A DNA stretch of 64,000 bases. It comes from Amborella trichopoda. Its lineage: Eukaryota; Streptophyta; Magnoliopsida; Amborellales; Amborellaceae. Shown piece after piece: positions 33,605 through 45,439 of the stretch. Made by a program: the position numbers and the translations under genes. The stretch's first letter is position 1, and every line of letters starts with the position of its first letter. The stretch spans positions 399,271 to 463,270 of the forward strand of contig NW_006496119.1 of the NCBI RefSeq assembly GCF_000471905.2. The letters run 5' to 3'. The notes beneath the pieces were generated by a model that made no database searches, was not told the origin of the DNA, and saw only the letters and a program-made list of their open reading frames with translations.

Positions 33605-34045
33605 TCTTAGAGAGAGAGAATCAAATGAATTTATCTTTACAATTGAATATTTGATCAAATAATTATAAAATTGATATTAATTATTATTTTAATAGAATAT
33701 TAATCAACATGTATCAATTTGACATGAGAAAAAATGATCTGGGTCTTACCAATGCCAATATCCAATATATTAGTTCCTTGAGACATAAGGCCTTACAAAA
33801 GCCACATCCAAGTAATGCATACTTCAGAAGTATTGACTTTATTTATTGGAAAATATCTTGCATAAATTATGGTCTTAGAGAGAACCGTAATGAATTTATC
33901 TCCGCAATTGAATATTTTAAAATGATCTAGATCTTACTAATGCAAATATCTTCTATTAGTTCTTTGAGGCATAGGTTCTTACTAACGTTGGTATCCGAGG
34001 TGCTGGTTCATCAACGCATACTTCACAAGCAGTTACCTTACTATA
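33605..34045 (+). repeat. Diverged tandem duplication, about 265 bp period
   Basis: AATGAATTTATC followed by CAATTGAATATTT, then AAAATGATCTGGGTCTTACC / AAAATGATCTAGATCTTACT, TTAGTTCCTTGAG / TTAGTTCTTTGAG and GCATACTTC(A) recur in the same order in the segments starting near 33610 and 33877. No function seen. Confidence 0.65.
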
Positions 34046-34152
34046 AACCAAAGAGTAATAAAAACTTTTCCTATATTGATATTCACCAATTTCAAAAAGA
34101 AAGTTCATTAATTCTTATATTTAAATGTATTATTAATTTTAATATATTTAAG

Positions 34153-34560
34153 GAAAAAGTTTATATAAAGTTGTAACCTTAAAATGTAGAATTATATATG
34201 CACCTTAAAAATCCATCGAAAAAGGTTGTTTTAACGTTGAAAAATCCTCTAATTGGTCATCTCAACATCGAGATGTATGCATATGGAAAAAAAGAAGGAA
34301 GATTTTGAGTCCCAAAAATAGTGCATCTTGCAATACATTATCTAGACCATCCATTTTCAAGATTTTTATATGTTTATAGATCTACTTGATTTTAACCATT
34401 TTTGGAGTTTAAAATTTTATAATTAGATATAAAAAAAGATTTTGAGATAATCTTCATAAATTTTTCACCAAAATTACATGTTATAATACAATTTGGAGGT
34501 GTGCCTTAATTGGATTCTTTAAGGTTGCAACCTTCTAGAAACCACACCCATTTTCAAAAG
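34153..34560 (+). mobile_element. MITE-like element, copy 1
   Basis: About 400 bp, AT-rich, no coding, with imperfect terminal inverted repeats: the left side has TTGTAACCTTAAAATG then ATATGCACC, and the right side has GGTGTGCCTTAATTGG then AAGGTTGCAACCTT. The centre shares ATGTTGAAAA(A/G)CCCTCTAAT-like, ATCTCAACATCGAGATGTATG and ATCTAGACCATCCATTTTCAAG with copies 2 and 3. The superfamily is not determined because no clear target duplication is visible. Confidence 0.8.
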
Positions 34561-34950
34561 GAAAAAGTTTATATAAGGTTGCAACCTTAAATGTAGAATT
34601 ACAGATGCGCCTCAAAAAGTCATCAGAAAAAGGTTGTTTTAATGTTGAAAAGCCCTCTAATTGATCATCTCAACATCAAGATGTATGAATATGAAGAAAA
34701 AAAGTTGAGTCAACAAAAACAGTGCATCTTGCGACACATTATCTAGACCGTCCATTTTCAAAGTTTTCATATATTTATAGATCTACATGATTTTAACCAT
34801 TGTTGGAGTTCAAAAATTTATAATTAGATATAAAAATAGATTTTCGTATAATTCTAGGATGTTTTTACACCAAAAGTTCTTGTTATAATAAAAATTGAAG
34901 GTGCACCTTAATTGGATTGTTTAAGGTTGCAAACCACACCCTTTTCAAAA
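34561..34950 (+). mobile_element. MITE-like element, copy 2 (tandem, same direction)
   Basis: Lies directly after copy 1, head to tail. The left end carries the 14-bp palindrome AAGGTTGCAACCTT, then GATGCGCC. The right end has AGGTGCACCTTAATTGG then TTTAAGGTTGCAAACCACACCC. The two copies differ by many substitutions, so the tandem arrangement is old. Confidence 0.8.
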
Positions 34951-35236
34951 TACCCATAAAGATCAACTATTTAATACTTTACACTATTGCTACTATTCCA
35001 AAACATGATCATGTGCATTTTTACATGTATTTTAAAATTAAATCAAACAAATATGGTTAGACTATTAAACCGTTAGTTTTTAACTATTTTGATAAGTTTG
35101 ATAAAAATTTTATTAATTTTGATAAAATTTTCAATAAGTTTTTTACTTTTTTTGTTAAATATATTTCTTATTAAATGTTAAATAGGGAAATTTGTTTTCC
35201 AATAATTGTATTTATGATATTATGTTGCTATTAAAT
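34951..35236. other. AT-rich spacer
   Basis: About 290 bases of low-complexity AT-rich DNA with no feature, between the MITE pair and the truncated LTR of P. Confidence 0.6.
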
Positions 35237-36263
35237 ACCCTTAGGACCACATTATCCTAGTAAACCAAAATCCATTGTCCACATAGCCTACCATGTGACC
35301 CAGAACCAATTTGCTTGCCCAAAACCCTGCAGATACCCTGTTTTGAACTAGAATCCTGTAAACACCCTGTTTTGCCAAACAAAACATTAAAAATAGTAAG
35401 AAACTCCTTTTTGGCCCAAATTTACTTTGAGAGCTTCACAAGAAGCTAAGGAACACACCCAAATTGGAATTTTTGAATTGGGACAAAGTTTGATTTGAGC
35501 GACCCTAGACTGGGTGACACCACTAGTTTCGCCCAACCCCTTTTGTCCTAAATTGAAAATTTTCCTTAAGTTTCGATTCCTTACCTTTTTGCGATGTTTT
35601 TGCCCCTTTTCCCCTAAAATTGGATTTTTTTTGGATGAGGATTTGTTGGTTATGGAAAGTCATCATTTCCAATAGATCATGGGCCCTTATAAGATATCTT
35701 TTGATGGCCATTTGGGGGGACGACTTCAGAGAGAGATAGAAACCCTAGAGAAGAGGATTGAAACCCTAGAACAAACTTCTAGCTGAGAAAAACCTAACCC
35801 TAACCCTAAGCCTGAAAACCTTAGACCTAGGGCACAACAACCCTAGCTCTAAAACCACCTTTAGGGAACAACAACCCTTCTACACCAGAGATCTGCTTCC
35901 GAATCAGAGAGCAAAGAGGATGCTGGTGCTGATAAGGGCGAGCCCTCAAAGGCTTGGGAGTCCCTGGGCATCCAGCCCGGTTTGGTATCGTTCTTTAGCC
36001 CTTTCATGCTTTTCCTTCTTACTGTTTGATTTAGTTTTATTTTATTTTGATCTGTTCATGTGCTTTTAAATCGTGTTTTGATGCTCTGGATCATACTGGC
36101 TCTGCCACAGGTCTGATAGTAGATCTGCTCGTTTCCGGACAGATCTGGCCTCAGATCTGAATTCGATTTGTCCCACATTCTCTACCACTCCATTTTCATC
36201 AGTTTAAGGTGTCAAGATCCGAGAGATATTCGTCAGAAGATCTATTATATTTCATTGTAAATA
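35237..36263 (+). repeat. P 5' LTR, left end trimmed
   Basis: Homologous to the M1 LTR from CCCTTAGGACCACATTATCC onward. The first 50 or so bases, with the TGTAGACACC start, are missing or replaced by AT-rich DNA. The right end, ATTGTAAATA, corresponds to M1's ATCGTAAACA, with the terminal CA mutated to TA. It contains near-palindromes of the GGGCGAC...GTCGCCC type at 35498-35534. Confidence 0.85.
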
Positions 36264-36264
36264 G

Positions 36265-36283
36265 TTTGGCGCCCACTGTGGGG
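36265..36283 (+). other. P primer binding site
   Basis: TTTGGCGCCCACTGTGGGG lies immediately after the LTR. It matches the M1 site with two differences in the pairing part and is followed by CATTTCGAGCATGATCC, the start of the leader. Confidence 0.85.
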
Positions 36284-36803
36284 CATTTCGAGCATGATCC
36301 AAGAGCCAAAATACGATTTTTATTTACTATTTTTCACTGATTTCAGTCACAAAAGGTCCCAAAAGTCGGCTGTGACCAGGACCCAGGGTTTCGGTGCTGC
36401 GAAACCTTATTTGTTCTGGGCGACACTCCTCGTGTCACCCAAATTTAGAAGTTTCAGAATCTTCTGAAACTTTGCAGTCTTGTTCTAGGGACTCTCTTGT
36501 TACTTCTCAAAAACTTTCACATCTTTATTGTGCTTCGAGCGAGCTTCGCCTCAAAGCACGTATTGCTAGGCACGACTGGTGCCAAGCGCTCACTTTCTTT
36601 CTTCATTACATTGTGTGTCTGCCTGCTTGCCACTTTCTTTTTTCTTGCATGCTTCTTTACACACTCCAGCACACACTGGACAGGGAATGCCCTGGAAACC
36701 AGCAGACAAATATTTTGAAAAACCTCAAAATCCACGTTAACAGCGTGAGGGGAACCTATCTTTGAGAGTCAAGGCAGTTGGGATTCATGTAACTTTAATT
36801 GTG

Positions 36804-37251
36804 NNNNNNNNNNNNNNNNNNNNNNNNNNNNNNNNNNNNNNNNNNNNNNNNNNNNNNNNNNNNNNNNNNNNNNNNNNNNNNNNNNNNNNNNNNNNNNNNN
36901 NNNNNNNNNNNNNNNNNNNNNNNNNNNNNNNNNNNNNNNNNNNNNNNNNNNNNNNNNNNNNNNNNNNNNNNNNNNNNNNNNNNNNNNNNNNNNNNNNNNN
37001 NNNNNNNNNNNNNNNNNNNNNNNNNNNNNNNNNNNNNNNNNNNNNNNNNNNNNNNNNNNNNNNNNNNNNNNNNNNNNNNNNNNNNNNNNNNNNNNNNNNN
37101 NNNNNNNNNNNNNNNNNNNNNNNNNNNNNNNNNNNNNNNNNNNNNNNNNNNNNNNNNNNNNNNNNNNNNNNNNNNNNNNNNNNNNNNNNNNNNNNNNNNN
37201 NNNNNNNNNNNNNNNNNNNNNNNNNNNNNNNNNNNNNNNNNNNNNNNNNNN
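36804..37251. other. Assembly gap (448 N)
   Basis: A run of 448 undetermined bases inside the P leader. ORFs drawn across it are artefacts. Its true size may differ if the gap was estimated. Confidence 1.
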
Positions 37252-37326
37252 GCCAGGACCTATGTGGGGACCTATATCAGCCAAGCCGCATTTCAATAGT
37301 TAGGAACCCATTCTCAAGTCAAGCTC

Positions 37327-37700
37327 GAACCTAGGTCCCCCTCTTGATTCGAGTCGAAGGCTCATTCCTAGTTCATCCTCAATCCAGTCCGAGCCCACAC
37401 CTGGTCTGATCATCAAAATTCTCTGGGTCCAAGTTCAAGCATATACCTAGTATAGCCCAGGTCTGAACCAGGTTCACACCCAGGTCCAAACCTAGGCCCC
37501 ATTTTGATCCGAGTCAAGGGCTCGTGCCTAGCTCAACTTTGATTCAGTCCGGGTCCATACTCGGTCTGATTATCACAACCCTCTAGGTCCAAGCCTAGGC
37601 TTGCACCCAGCTCAATCCAAGTCCGAACCAGGCTCACACCCCAGTTCGAACCTAGACCCAATATTGATCCAAGCCGAGACTCATACCTATCTAGTCTGGG
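37327..37700 (+). repeat. 160-bp tandem repeat in the P leader, about 2.3 copies
   Basis: Unit starts at 37327, 37488 and 37648, each with GAACCTAG or AAACCTAGG, then TTGAT(T/C)CGAGTC or a variant, TCAGTCCGGGTCC-like sequence, CTGAT(C/T)ATCA and GAACCAGG(T/C)TCACACC. The spacing of 161 and 160 bp is regular. The array begins just after the gap, so the true copy number may be higher. M1 lacks an obvious counterpart. Confidence 0.85.
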
Positions 37701-38153
37701 TCTTAGTCTAAGTTCTAGCATAGGTCTATGTTTAGAGTTGCCTCTAGAGCTAGACTAGGTTTACCCTAGTTCAGGGTATGAACCAAAACCCATTGAGTCT
37801 AACAAGTTTAGTTTTATCCAGTCTAATCTTAGCCCAGGTCTCAATTAAGGTTTTGCGCTTAGAGTCAAGCTAGGTCTGCCCTAAGTCGTCAAGTCTAGCT
37901 CCTACCTAAGCCTAACCTTCCCAAACCTAGGGACCAGTATGTCGCGATCCCTTGGGATTATCGACAAAACTCAGGTCAATCCATTATCCAACACCCAGGT
38001 CTTCAATTAGAGGCAGAGTCCCAAAGGTCCACTCCTAATCCTGAGATTTGTGTGGTCCGAAAAGCTAGTTCAGCCCGAAAGACTCTGAATAGTCAAGGGG
38101 TCCGACCTGGAGTCATCCTGCAAGGGCTTTTAGGCAACTAAAGTAGAAGCCGA

Positions 38154-39715
38154 GTGAGGGAAGACGTTCATGCAGTATCAAATGCCAATTCCCATAACTC
38201 AAACCAAGATAACCCTGAGGCACAGCGACCTCAAAACCAAGACCCATCTAGGTCTAGGGGATCTAACCCAACCTCGAGCCACCATAGTACAACTCATGAT
38301 GTCCAGAACATTGTACGAAGCAGAGGTGTCAATCTAGACCAACCCTTAGTCGAGATAAGTGTCCAAGCTGCCCTTAAAATTCTAGTTGACTTAGGTTACA
38401 CTGTTTATGCCCCAGCTTACGGGTCGATCCCAAACCAACTCAGTGGCATAGGTCAACCCTTAGCACAACCAACTCAGCCGATTCTTCAATCGGTCCCTCT
38501 AGTTCATCCGGTTCAACAAACCGTGCAATTTTTGCAACCGGTGGCGACACCTATGGGTCAATACGCCCCTCAGGCACAAATGTATCAAACCGCCCCGGTA
38601 ACTGCAGCTCATCAATCTCAAGCCCATGCGTAGCCCAAGTCTCGACTCATAAGTCTAAGCTTGGGAACCCACCGACCGGTGGGCCTACTGTCACGCCAAA
38701 TACTCAACACGAAGGTACCTTAAAAGCGATGCGGGATATGCTTGTAAGAATGGGCATGCACGAAATCCTATCCCCGAAGGCCTATGTTCATGAAACCCTT
38801 GAAGGCATGGAAGACCTTCCCCTGGGATTTGTCGTCCCAGAATTTAAAAATAAGTTCAATGGGAACAGCGATCCAGATACTCACGTCAACGCGTACCTCC
38901 TCTCCGTTCGAGATTTACGAGATAGGCCTAACCAACTGAAGGCCATAGTTTCACAAACATTGACCGGCGAGGCCTTGAAATGGCATTGAAGAACAATGTC
39001 CGCTCAACCATGCATCACTCCAGACGAAATGTTCAACCTATTCGTCTCTCACTACCACGGGTCGACACCAAGACCTCTGTCTCTGAGCGAGCTCAGTGCA
39101 ACAAAACAAAACCCAGGAGAATCCTTCAAGGATTTCATCTGTCGATTTCACGAGGCAGTGATGTAGGTCATAGAATGTCCACTTACGTACCCAACTAAGA
39201 TCTCCATAGTCTTAGAGAATGCCGCTCTTGAATAAAGGACCTTCTTCAGCCGAGATCTCATCCCCCACTCCTTCAACTCCATGATCGAGCTGGTGGCACG
39301 ACATAAAAGGGCCAGAGGGACACCCCTCAGTACCAGGCCCGACAATAAACCGATAACAACTCCCCAAAATAAGAATAAAATGATTAACAAGAGGAATGCT
39401 ACTGATCAAGTAAATGAGATTGTCGTTAACAGACCAGCTCAAGGTTCAGCTACTCAATGCAATAATCAAACCAAAACCGAAGGGGTCAGCCTAGAACCAA
39501 CGCTCAAAATAATAACCAACGGTGAGAGGATAATTTCACCCCTCTCAAAGACCCATTAGAAAAGGTATTGGAATTACTCCTGGCTAGAAATATGGTTTAT
39601 CTCCCGCCACCAACTGAACCACCATTTCAAGTCAAGGATAAGAGCAAGTGGTGCAAATGGCATCAAAACCATACTCATGATACTCAAAATTCTTGTATTT
39701 GAAACAGGTGATTCA
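38154..39715 (+). pseudogene. P gag, degenerate
   Basis: It starts at ATG 38154 with a Gln/Asn/Pro-rich N-terminus (to 38633). The capsid-like core is at 38729-39310, with FVVPEFKNKFNGNSDPDTHV and RPNQLKAIVSQTLTGEALKW. A basic tail leads to the knuckle C-X2-H-X4-H-X5-C (39652-39695, in WCKWHQNHTHDTQNSC). Breaks occur near 38633, 38989 and 39230. It aligns with M1 gag in all three parts. The product would assemble the particle and bind element RNA. Confidence 0.85.
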
Positions 39716-41160
39716 AGGGCTAATCAATAAGGGGGACATCACTGTCGCACCTAGAAAACAACCTGTCGAAGAACCTAATCAAAAGATGGGTATCGTTACA
39801 AATGATCTCCCTAAAAATATGGTCACAACGACCGAAAAGCCGGGAGCTCAAGACAACTCAAAAGAGAACATCGTCGTTCACATGATTGAAAGTGGAGACG
39901 AAGAAGATGATCCCAGTCAATTCGTATTTACTTGTGATCATCACTTTCAAGAGTTTAAAGAGGATCTTTTGAGTCTTCTAAGAGGAAGCCCTTCACTTCC
40001 AAATCTCGATAACCTTCCTAAATGGGACCGATATGACAAAGATGACACACTAGAGATCGATATGATCAGGACCAACGAAAAGGGATCATCTTCCAAACAA
40101 GGGGCCAACACCCCAAAGTCTTTAATTACTCTTGTTAGGGCTTACCCTATCGAGCATCAGGCTGGTGAGGTTGATTCCCTAACCAGAAGAGACTGAGTGT
40201 TCAAACCCATTCAATTGATGGCCAATACCCTCAATGAAAGAATGAGAAACACCTCAAAAGCCAAACAACCAGCAGGTGTCGCAGATCACGAACCGAACAA
40301 AGAAATTCAAGGATCAGCAACCACCTACGATCTACCGGCTCATCTCGAGAAGGTCCAAGCGAAAATCTCCATCTTGGAGCTGCTTGCCAATTTACCAGCA
40401 CACAAAACCCAGATCGAAAAGGTCCTCGCCAAGACACACATCTCGAGGAACACACAGCCGGATAAGTGCGGAATGATCAACCAACTGTTGGCACCAATGC
40501 CAATCATGTTCTCGGACGATGACATCCCAACTAGCTTCAATCGCTTTCATGTCCAACCTCTGCACATCACTGTTTTTATGCAAGGATATGAGATACAAAG
40601 AGTACTTGTTGATAATGGGGCATCCTTAAACATATGCCCTATGAAAACAATGAAGTAGATAGGCAAAAAACCGGATAACTTCGAGTCATGTCAACTAACT
40701 ATCGCTGCGCACGACGGACCAAGAGACAAGCTGAAGGCATATTGTCTCTCACACTAAAGATCGGCCCTATTGTCCAAGTGATAAAGTTTTATGTCCTGGA
40801 CATAAAACCTTTAGTCAACATGCTGCTAGGAAGACCATGGCTCCATGAAAACCTCGTGGTCGCCTCTACACTCCATCAATGCCTCAAAATTTCGATTAAA
40901 AAAGGCATCGCGAAGGTATGTGCTGAACCCCCTTCATTTCTTAATCCTAGTATACATAACAAGAGGCTAGTCGTAGGGGTCGTGCTTGGAGAAATCTCGA
41001 TCGCTTCCTTCGAGCAAGCCGATTGTGTCACCTTATGTCTAGAGGCTGGCGACTTTGTTCCTCAAATTTTACAAACTTTTGCATCGATGGATGACATCAT
41101 CCAATGTCAACATCGATACGGTTTTGGGTCCCTCGAAGCTTGGCACATGCTCTTCTCCTA
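39693..41160 (+). pseudogene. P gag-protease linker and aspartic protease, degenerate
   Basis: A long acidic linker frame (39693-40196) ends in a TGA where M1 has an Arg codon. The next frame (40197-40658) carries SFNRFHVQPLHITVFMQGYE and the active site VLVDNGASLNICP (DNGAS at 40611-40625), a Tat-type variant of the D-S/T-G-A motif. A frameshift follows. The protease C-terminal part with LLGRPWLHENLVVASTLHQ lies at 40820-40890. It would cut the polyprotein. Confidence 0.85.
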
Positions 41161-41769
41161 AGGCTTCCAACCAGGCCAAGGCTTGGGGAGTCAAGTGCAT
41201 GGCATAATAGAGGAAATTTTTGAATCACTCCAAGCAAAAATTGAAAACAAGGATCAAAGAGGTCTCGAGGGTTCTCTCACCTTATTTCGAAGCCAAATGA
41301 AGCCTTCAAGCTATCCAGGCTTTGTCTTTGGAGGCATTCAAAGCCTCGTGCCTCTCGATGCCCGTCCTTTAAAATAGCCAAAGGTGATCCTTGATTCCCC
41401 AACAGTCGGGAATTCTTCTTCCACATCTCAGCACACAAAGAATTGAGAATTAAAGACCTTTTTGCTAGCCTGGATTTGAAGGTATGCACAATCGGCTCTA
41501 ACACAGCCAAGCATGCTTATCCACCGATACAAACCCAGGAACGGAATTGATCGATCACTCCCCTATCTCGAGAATTGCTGGAAGCATACCAATGGCACCT
41601 TCCAGTCCCGGTGCAAAAAAACAGATAGATGCAGGTGGCCATCTTACCACCATGCACGTCCAGTCCGCAACATTTCTCTCGCGAGTCCCATAAGGAACAC
41701 CTCTTGTATTATTTCAAAATCCGCCGAAAATTCAAAACATGATAAAATTAATAATAACAAAAAAGAATT

Positions 41770-43060
41770 TTCAAAAATGGTGAACACTGAAGAGAGCCAA
41801 ATAACGGTGCACAATACCCAAGACGAGGAATTGGACGACCAAGACGAAGATCAAGAGAGCTAAGAGTCTGAAGAAATCCCTCAACCTAAGGAACTCACTT
41901 CCCATGATGAGGTCCAATGGTGACCCAACGGCTATCATCGAACAAACGATCGATGTAAACCTAGGAACTGTGAAGGACCTAAGGGCAACCAAGATTGGAA
42001 CCTCCCTATCTCCTAAGGAGTGGGAAAATATGATTTCCTTTCTCAAGGAATATCACGATGTCTTCTCTTGGTCATATGATGATATGCCAGGGTTAGATCC
42101 CACATTGGTGCAACATCACCTAATATTCAATGAAGGGGCAAAGCCTATAAGGCTGAAACTCTGACGTCAAAAGACCTTCCTTGAACTCAAAATTAAGGAA
42201 GAAATCAACAAACTACTTAATGCGAAGTTCATTAACCCGTCCATTATTCAGAATGGTTGGCCAACATAGTGGTCGTGCCTAAGAAAGACGGGAGGATCCC
42301 AGTGTGTGTTGACTACAGAGACCTCAACAAGGCATGTCCCAAAGACAATTTCCTATTACCAAACATAGATGCCTTGGTCAGCAACACTGCGGGGCACGAG
42401 ATGTTGTCATTCATGGATGGCTTCTCAAGCTACAACCAAATCCTCATGGTAAAAGAAGACCAAACCAAGACTTCATTCATAACGTAATGGGGAACCTACT
42501 TGCTACTGTGTCATGCCCTTTGGCCTCAAAAATGTAGGGCCAACTTATCAACAAGCAATGACTAGCATCTTCCACGACTTGATGCACACCATCATAGAAG
42601 ACTATGTCGACGACATTCTGATCAAGTCGATGACCAGGTGCGATCATTTCACCATCCTGAGAACCATTTTCGAAAGACTCCAAAAACATCAACTCAAACT
42701 CAATCCACAGAAATGTACCTTTGGAGTTGAATCCAGAAAATTACTAGGCTTTATAGTGAGTCCAAGGGGCATTGAGGTGGACCCATTCAAAATACGAGCC
42801 ATCACTGAAATGCTCCATCCTCAGAGCATCAGAGAAATCTGTGGGCTTCAAGGTCGCATACAAGCCATAAGGCATTTTATTTCACAACTAGAGGATAAGT
42901 GCACGTCTTTCAATAGGCTCCTTAAGAAGGATACCCCATTCTTATGGGACAATGAATGCTAAGAGGTGTTTGATCAAATCAAGGAGTACCTCACTATACC
43001 TCCCATCTTTAGTCCTCTTAATATAGACAAAGCCTTATTCCTATACATATATGTGAAGAC
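41770..43060 (+). pseudogene. P reverse transcriptase, degenerate, active-site box intact
   Basis: The N-terminal part with PKEWENMISFLKEYHDVFSW is at 41990-42075. Fingers and palm lie at 42257-42480: VVPKKDGRIPVCVDYRDLNK and CPKDNFLLPNIDALV. After a break comes MPFGLKNVGPTYQQAMTS with the YVDD box at 42603-42614, then KLNPQKCTFGVESRKLLGF. The thumb and connection reach LLKKDTPFLWDNEC (42962), followed by a stop. Two or three frameshifts and a TGA at 42163 (from an Arg codon) inactivate it. Confidence 0.9.
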
Positions 43061-43710
43061 AAGACCATGAGGGCAATGTTAGGACAATACGACGACCATG
43101 AAAAAAAACAAATGATATACTACATCAGCAAAACCATGGTCAACTATGAGATAAGATACACGGATGTGGAGACGTATTGCTTGATGCTTGTGTGGACCAT
43201 GCAAAAGTTAAGACATTATGTCGTATCCCATTTAGTCAAGCTCATCTAAAAAATTGACCTACTCAAGTACCTATTGGAAAGACCAGTCCTTAACGGACAT
43301 TTGGCGAAGTGGAGAATGCTATTGAGCAAGTTTGAGATCGAATATGTTACTCAAAAATCGATAAAAGGACAAGCCATTGCTAACCACTTAGTTAAACTTG
43401 CACTGCCAGATAACACTCCCGTCAACATGGATCTCCCTAATGAAAACCTCTTCACAATTGAGAACTCAATTTTGGAGTTATACTTCGACAGTACAAGGAA
43501 TGAATATGGGTCAGGCATATGTATCATATTATGCTCACCCGACAAGATTTTAATGCCAACAGTCATCAGATTGAATTTCCCATGTACCAATAACATTACT
43601 GAATATGAAGCCTTGATAGCTAGGCTCGAGAATGTTATGGAAATGAAAATCCAGCAAATACAAGTAATTGGTGACTCCTCACTCATTATAAACCAAGTTT
43701 AAGGGATTTG
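43061..43710 (+). pseudogene. P dual RNase H: standard domain plus archaeal-like second domain
   Basis: The first RNase H holds DDHEKKQMIYYISKTM and LMLVWTMQKLRHYVVSHLVK, then a break and GHLAKWRMLLSKFEIEY (43300-43345). The second domain (43470-43702) begins LYFDSTRNEYGSG and continues with CTNNITEYEALIARLE and VIGDSSLIINQV, the aRNH signature that marks the Tat lineage. The acidic residues D, E and D of this domain are all present. A TAA at the end of the frame interrupts the link to integrase. Confidence 0.88.
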
Positions 43711-43714
43711 GAAG

Positions 43715-45246
43715 GTGAAAGAAGAAAAACTCAAACCCTATCAAGAAACGGTGGAAAAGATGATCCCATATTTCAAGAAAATCACCTTTCAGCACGTAGC
43801 TAAGGAAAATAATTGGTTCGCCGACACCCTTGCCACCCTTGCTTCAATGGTTGATATTCTTTCAGAAATCACCACGCTGCCATTCTACATTAAGAACAAA
43901 CGCTTCACCACTAAGGATCGAAGAAGAAATAGAACACGAAAATGAGAATAATGGGGAACTGTCTCTTGTGGCTTCAGATGCGCTAGTTAAGGCAAAACCA
44001 TGGTTCCACGATGTTCTGCCCCTACTGAAAGATGAGTTATATCCCGAAGGAGCTACCAAAAAGGAAAAAGAAGCCCTTCGAAGGTTTTATATTGGATTCT
44101 TAGTAAGAGATGATCTCCTGTTCAAGAAATCCTTCGATGGCATCATTTTATGATGTCTTGATCTGCCAGATATCGACCAAGTTCTAACAGAGTTACACAA
44201 TGAAGGAGGTCATTCTAGGGCAAGCGCTTTAGCTCAGAAAATTCGGCGCCAAGGTTACTATTAGACCACCATGACCGAAGATTATTGGAAGTTTGTCAAG
44301 AGGTATCCCAAATATCAACTTTATGGAGACCTCATCCATGCACCGTCTGTACCACTCAACTCAAAACCACCCGTATGGCCCTTTGCCATGTGGGGTCTTG
44401 ATATCATCGGAATGATCTCCCAAAAAGCCTCAAACGACCACCGTTTTTATATTAACGGCTACAGAGTACTTTACAAAATGGGTAGAGGCCTCATCATTTA
44501 TAAAAATTGAGGGATAACATGTTGCCCGTTTCATAAAGAACAACATTGTATTCAGATTGGGTGTTCCTAAGTCAATCATTACTGATAATGGATCAAACTT
44601 GAAAAATGAAAGGGTCACTAAGGTGTGCAAAAGTTCGGGATAACTCAAAATTCTCCACACGTTACTATCCTCAAGGAAATGGACAAACAGAGGCTATGAA
44701 CAAAGGACTTCTCAAGGTTATAGACAGAATAATAAAAGGTGCCAGAGATTGGCATGAAAAGCTAAAAGATGCGCTATGAGCCTACTGGACAACTGAGAAG
44801 ATTCTTACTGGCACGACCCCATACTCATTTGTGTATGGTATGGAAGCAGTGCTACCCAATGAAGTTGAGATACCATCTCTTCGAGTGCTTATCCACAAAA
44901 ATTCATATGAGGAACAAAAGATCGAAGCACGAATTGCTGCCCTCGTTACTTTGGATGAAAGATGACTACAAGCAACATAGAATATCATTGCTTACCAGTG
45001 TAAAGTCGAGAGGGCATACCAAAGAAAAGTTGTCCCTCTATAGTTTAGAGAAGGGGACATGGTACTCAAGAAAATCTTCCACACTTCTGTAAATCCACAT
45101 CCTTTAGGCAAGTTCAAACCTAGTTGGGAGGGGCCATTCGTGGTTACCGGAGTGCATGTAGGCAATTCTTACAAGATAAAAAATCAAGAGGGCTACGAAC
45201 TCAACAACCCCATTACTGCAATGTATCTCATAAAGTACTATCTGTA
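43715..45246 (+). pseudogene. P integrase, degenerate, zinc finger mutated
   Basis: The end of the RNase H tether (FQHVAKENNWFADTLATLAS) leads into integrase. The zinc finger region (44190-44330) keeps the His part but both Cys are Tyr (44304-44306 and 44313-44315), and a Trp is TAG before the frame at 44271. In the catalytic core, WPFAMWGLDIIG keeps the first Asp (44390-44405), SIITDNGSN the second (44575-44595) and GQTEAMNK the Glu (44683-44710). The C-terminal part has [14 protein letters not shown] and a final fold WEGPFVVTGVHVGNSYKIKN ending at 45246. No chromodomain is present. Confidence 0.88.
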
Positions 45247-45439
45247 ATGGGCTAAAAAATGTAGTGAGAACTTGAAAAGGCATCACAAAAGAAAAACAAA
45301 AATGGATGCGGTGAAAGCCTGAAAAAGGCATCACGAATAAAATTATAATAATAATAATAATAAACAATCTCCAAGAAGGAGCCTCCAATTCAAAACCTCA
45401 AGTACAAACAAGTACTTGCAAGTTCCAATAATACTACAC
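45247..45439 (+). other. Sequence after P integrase, no LTR
   Basis: Contains two copies of GAAAA(A)GGCATCAC (about 45275 and 45322) and an (AAT)n tract (45340-45364). No purine tract followed by TGTAGACACC is seen, so P's 3' LTR is absent. Confidence 0.6.

Larger units (their letters stand above)
36284..38153 (+). other. P untranslated leader with gap and tandem repeat
   Basis: Non-coding. It holds one copy of the 23-base near-palindrome (36418-36440), the assembly gap (36804-37251), a 160-bp tandem repeat (37327-37700), and a segment (37700-38150) that aligns with M1's leader. A stretch at 36530-36780 (AAAGCACGTATTGC and following) has no M1 counterpart and may be an insertion. Confidence 0.7.
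35237..45246 (+). mobile_element. P: Tat-type Ty3/gypsy retrotransposon, plus strand, lacks its 3' LTR
   Basis: The order is 5' LTR, primer site, leader with gap, gag, protease, RT, RNase H, second RNase H, integrase. It is the same family as M1 in the opposite orientation and the most complete element here. The integrase ends at 45246 and no LTR follows, because DNA associated with G1 begins by about 45440. The missing first 50 or so LTR bases also suggest a trimmed left end. Many stops are present, several of them TGA where related copies have Arg (CGA). It is non-functional. Confidence 0.92.

Noticed and set aside
35780..35830. Telomere-like CCCTAA words at 35790-35815, 29340-29530 and 31100-31260
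   Set aside because: They are short, irregular and part of LTR sequences shared between copies; no true telomere array is present.
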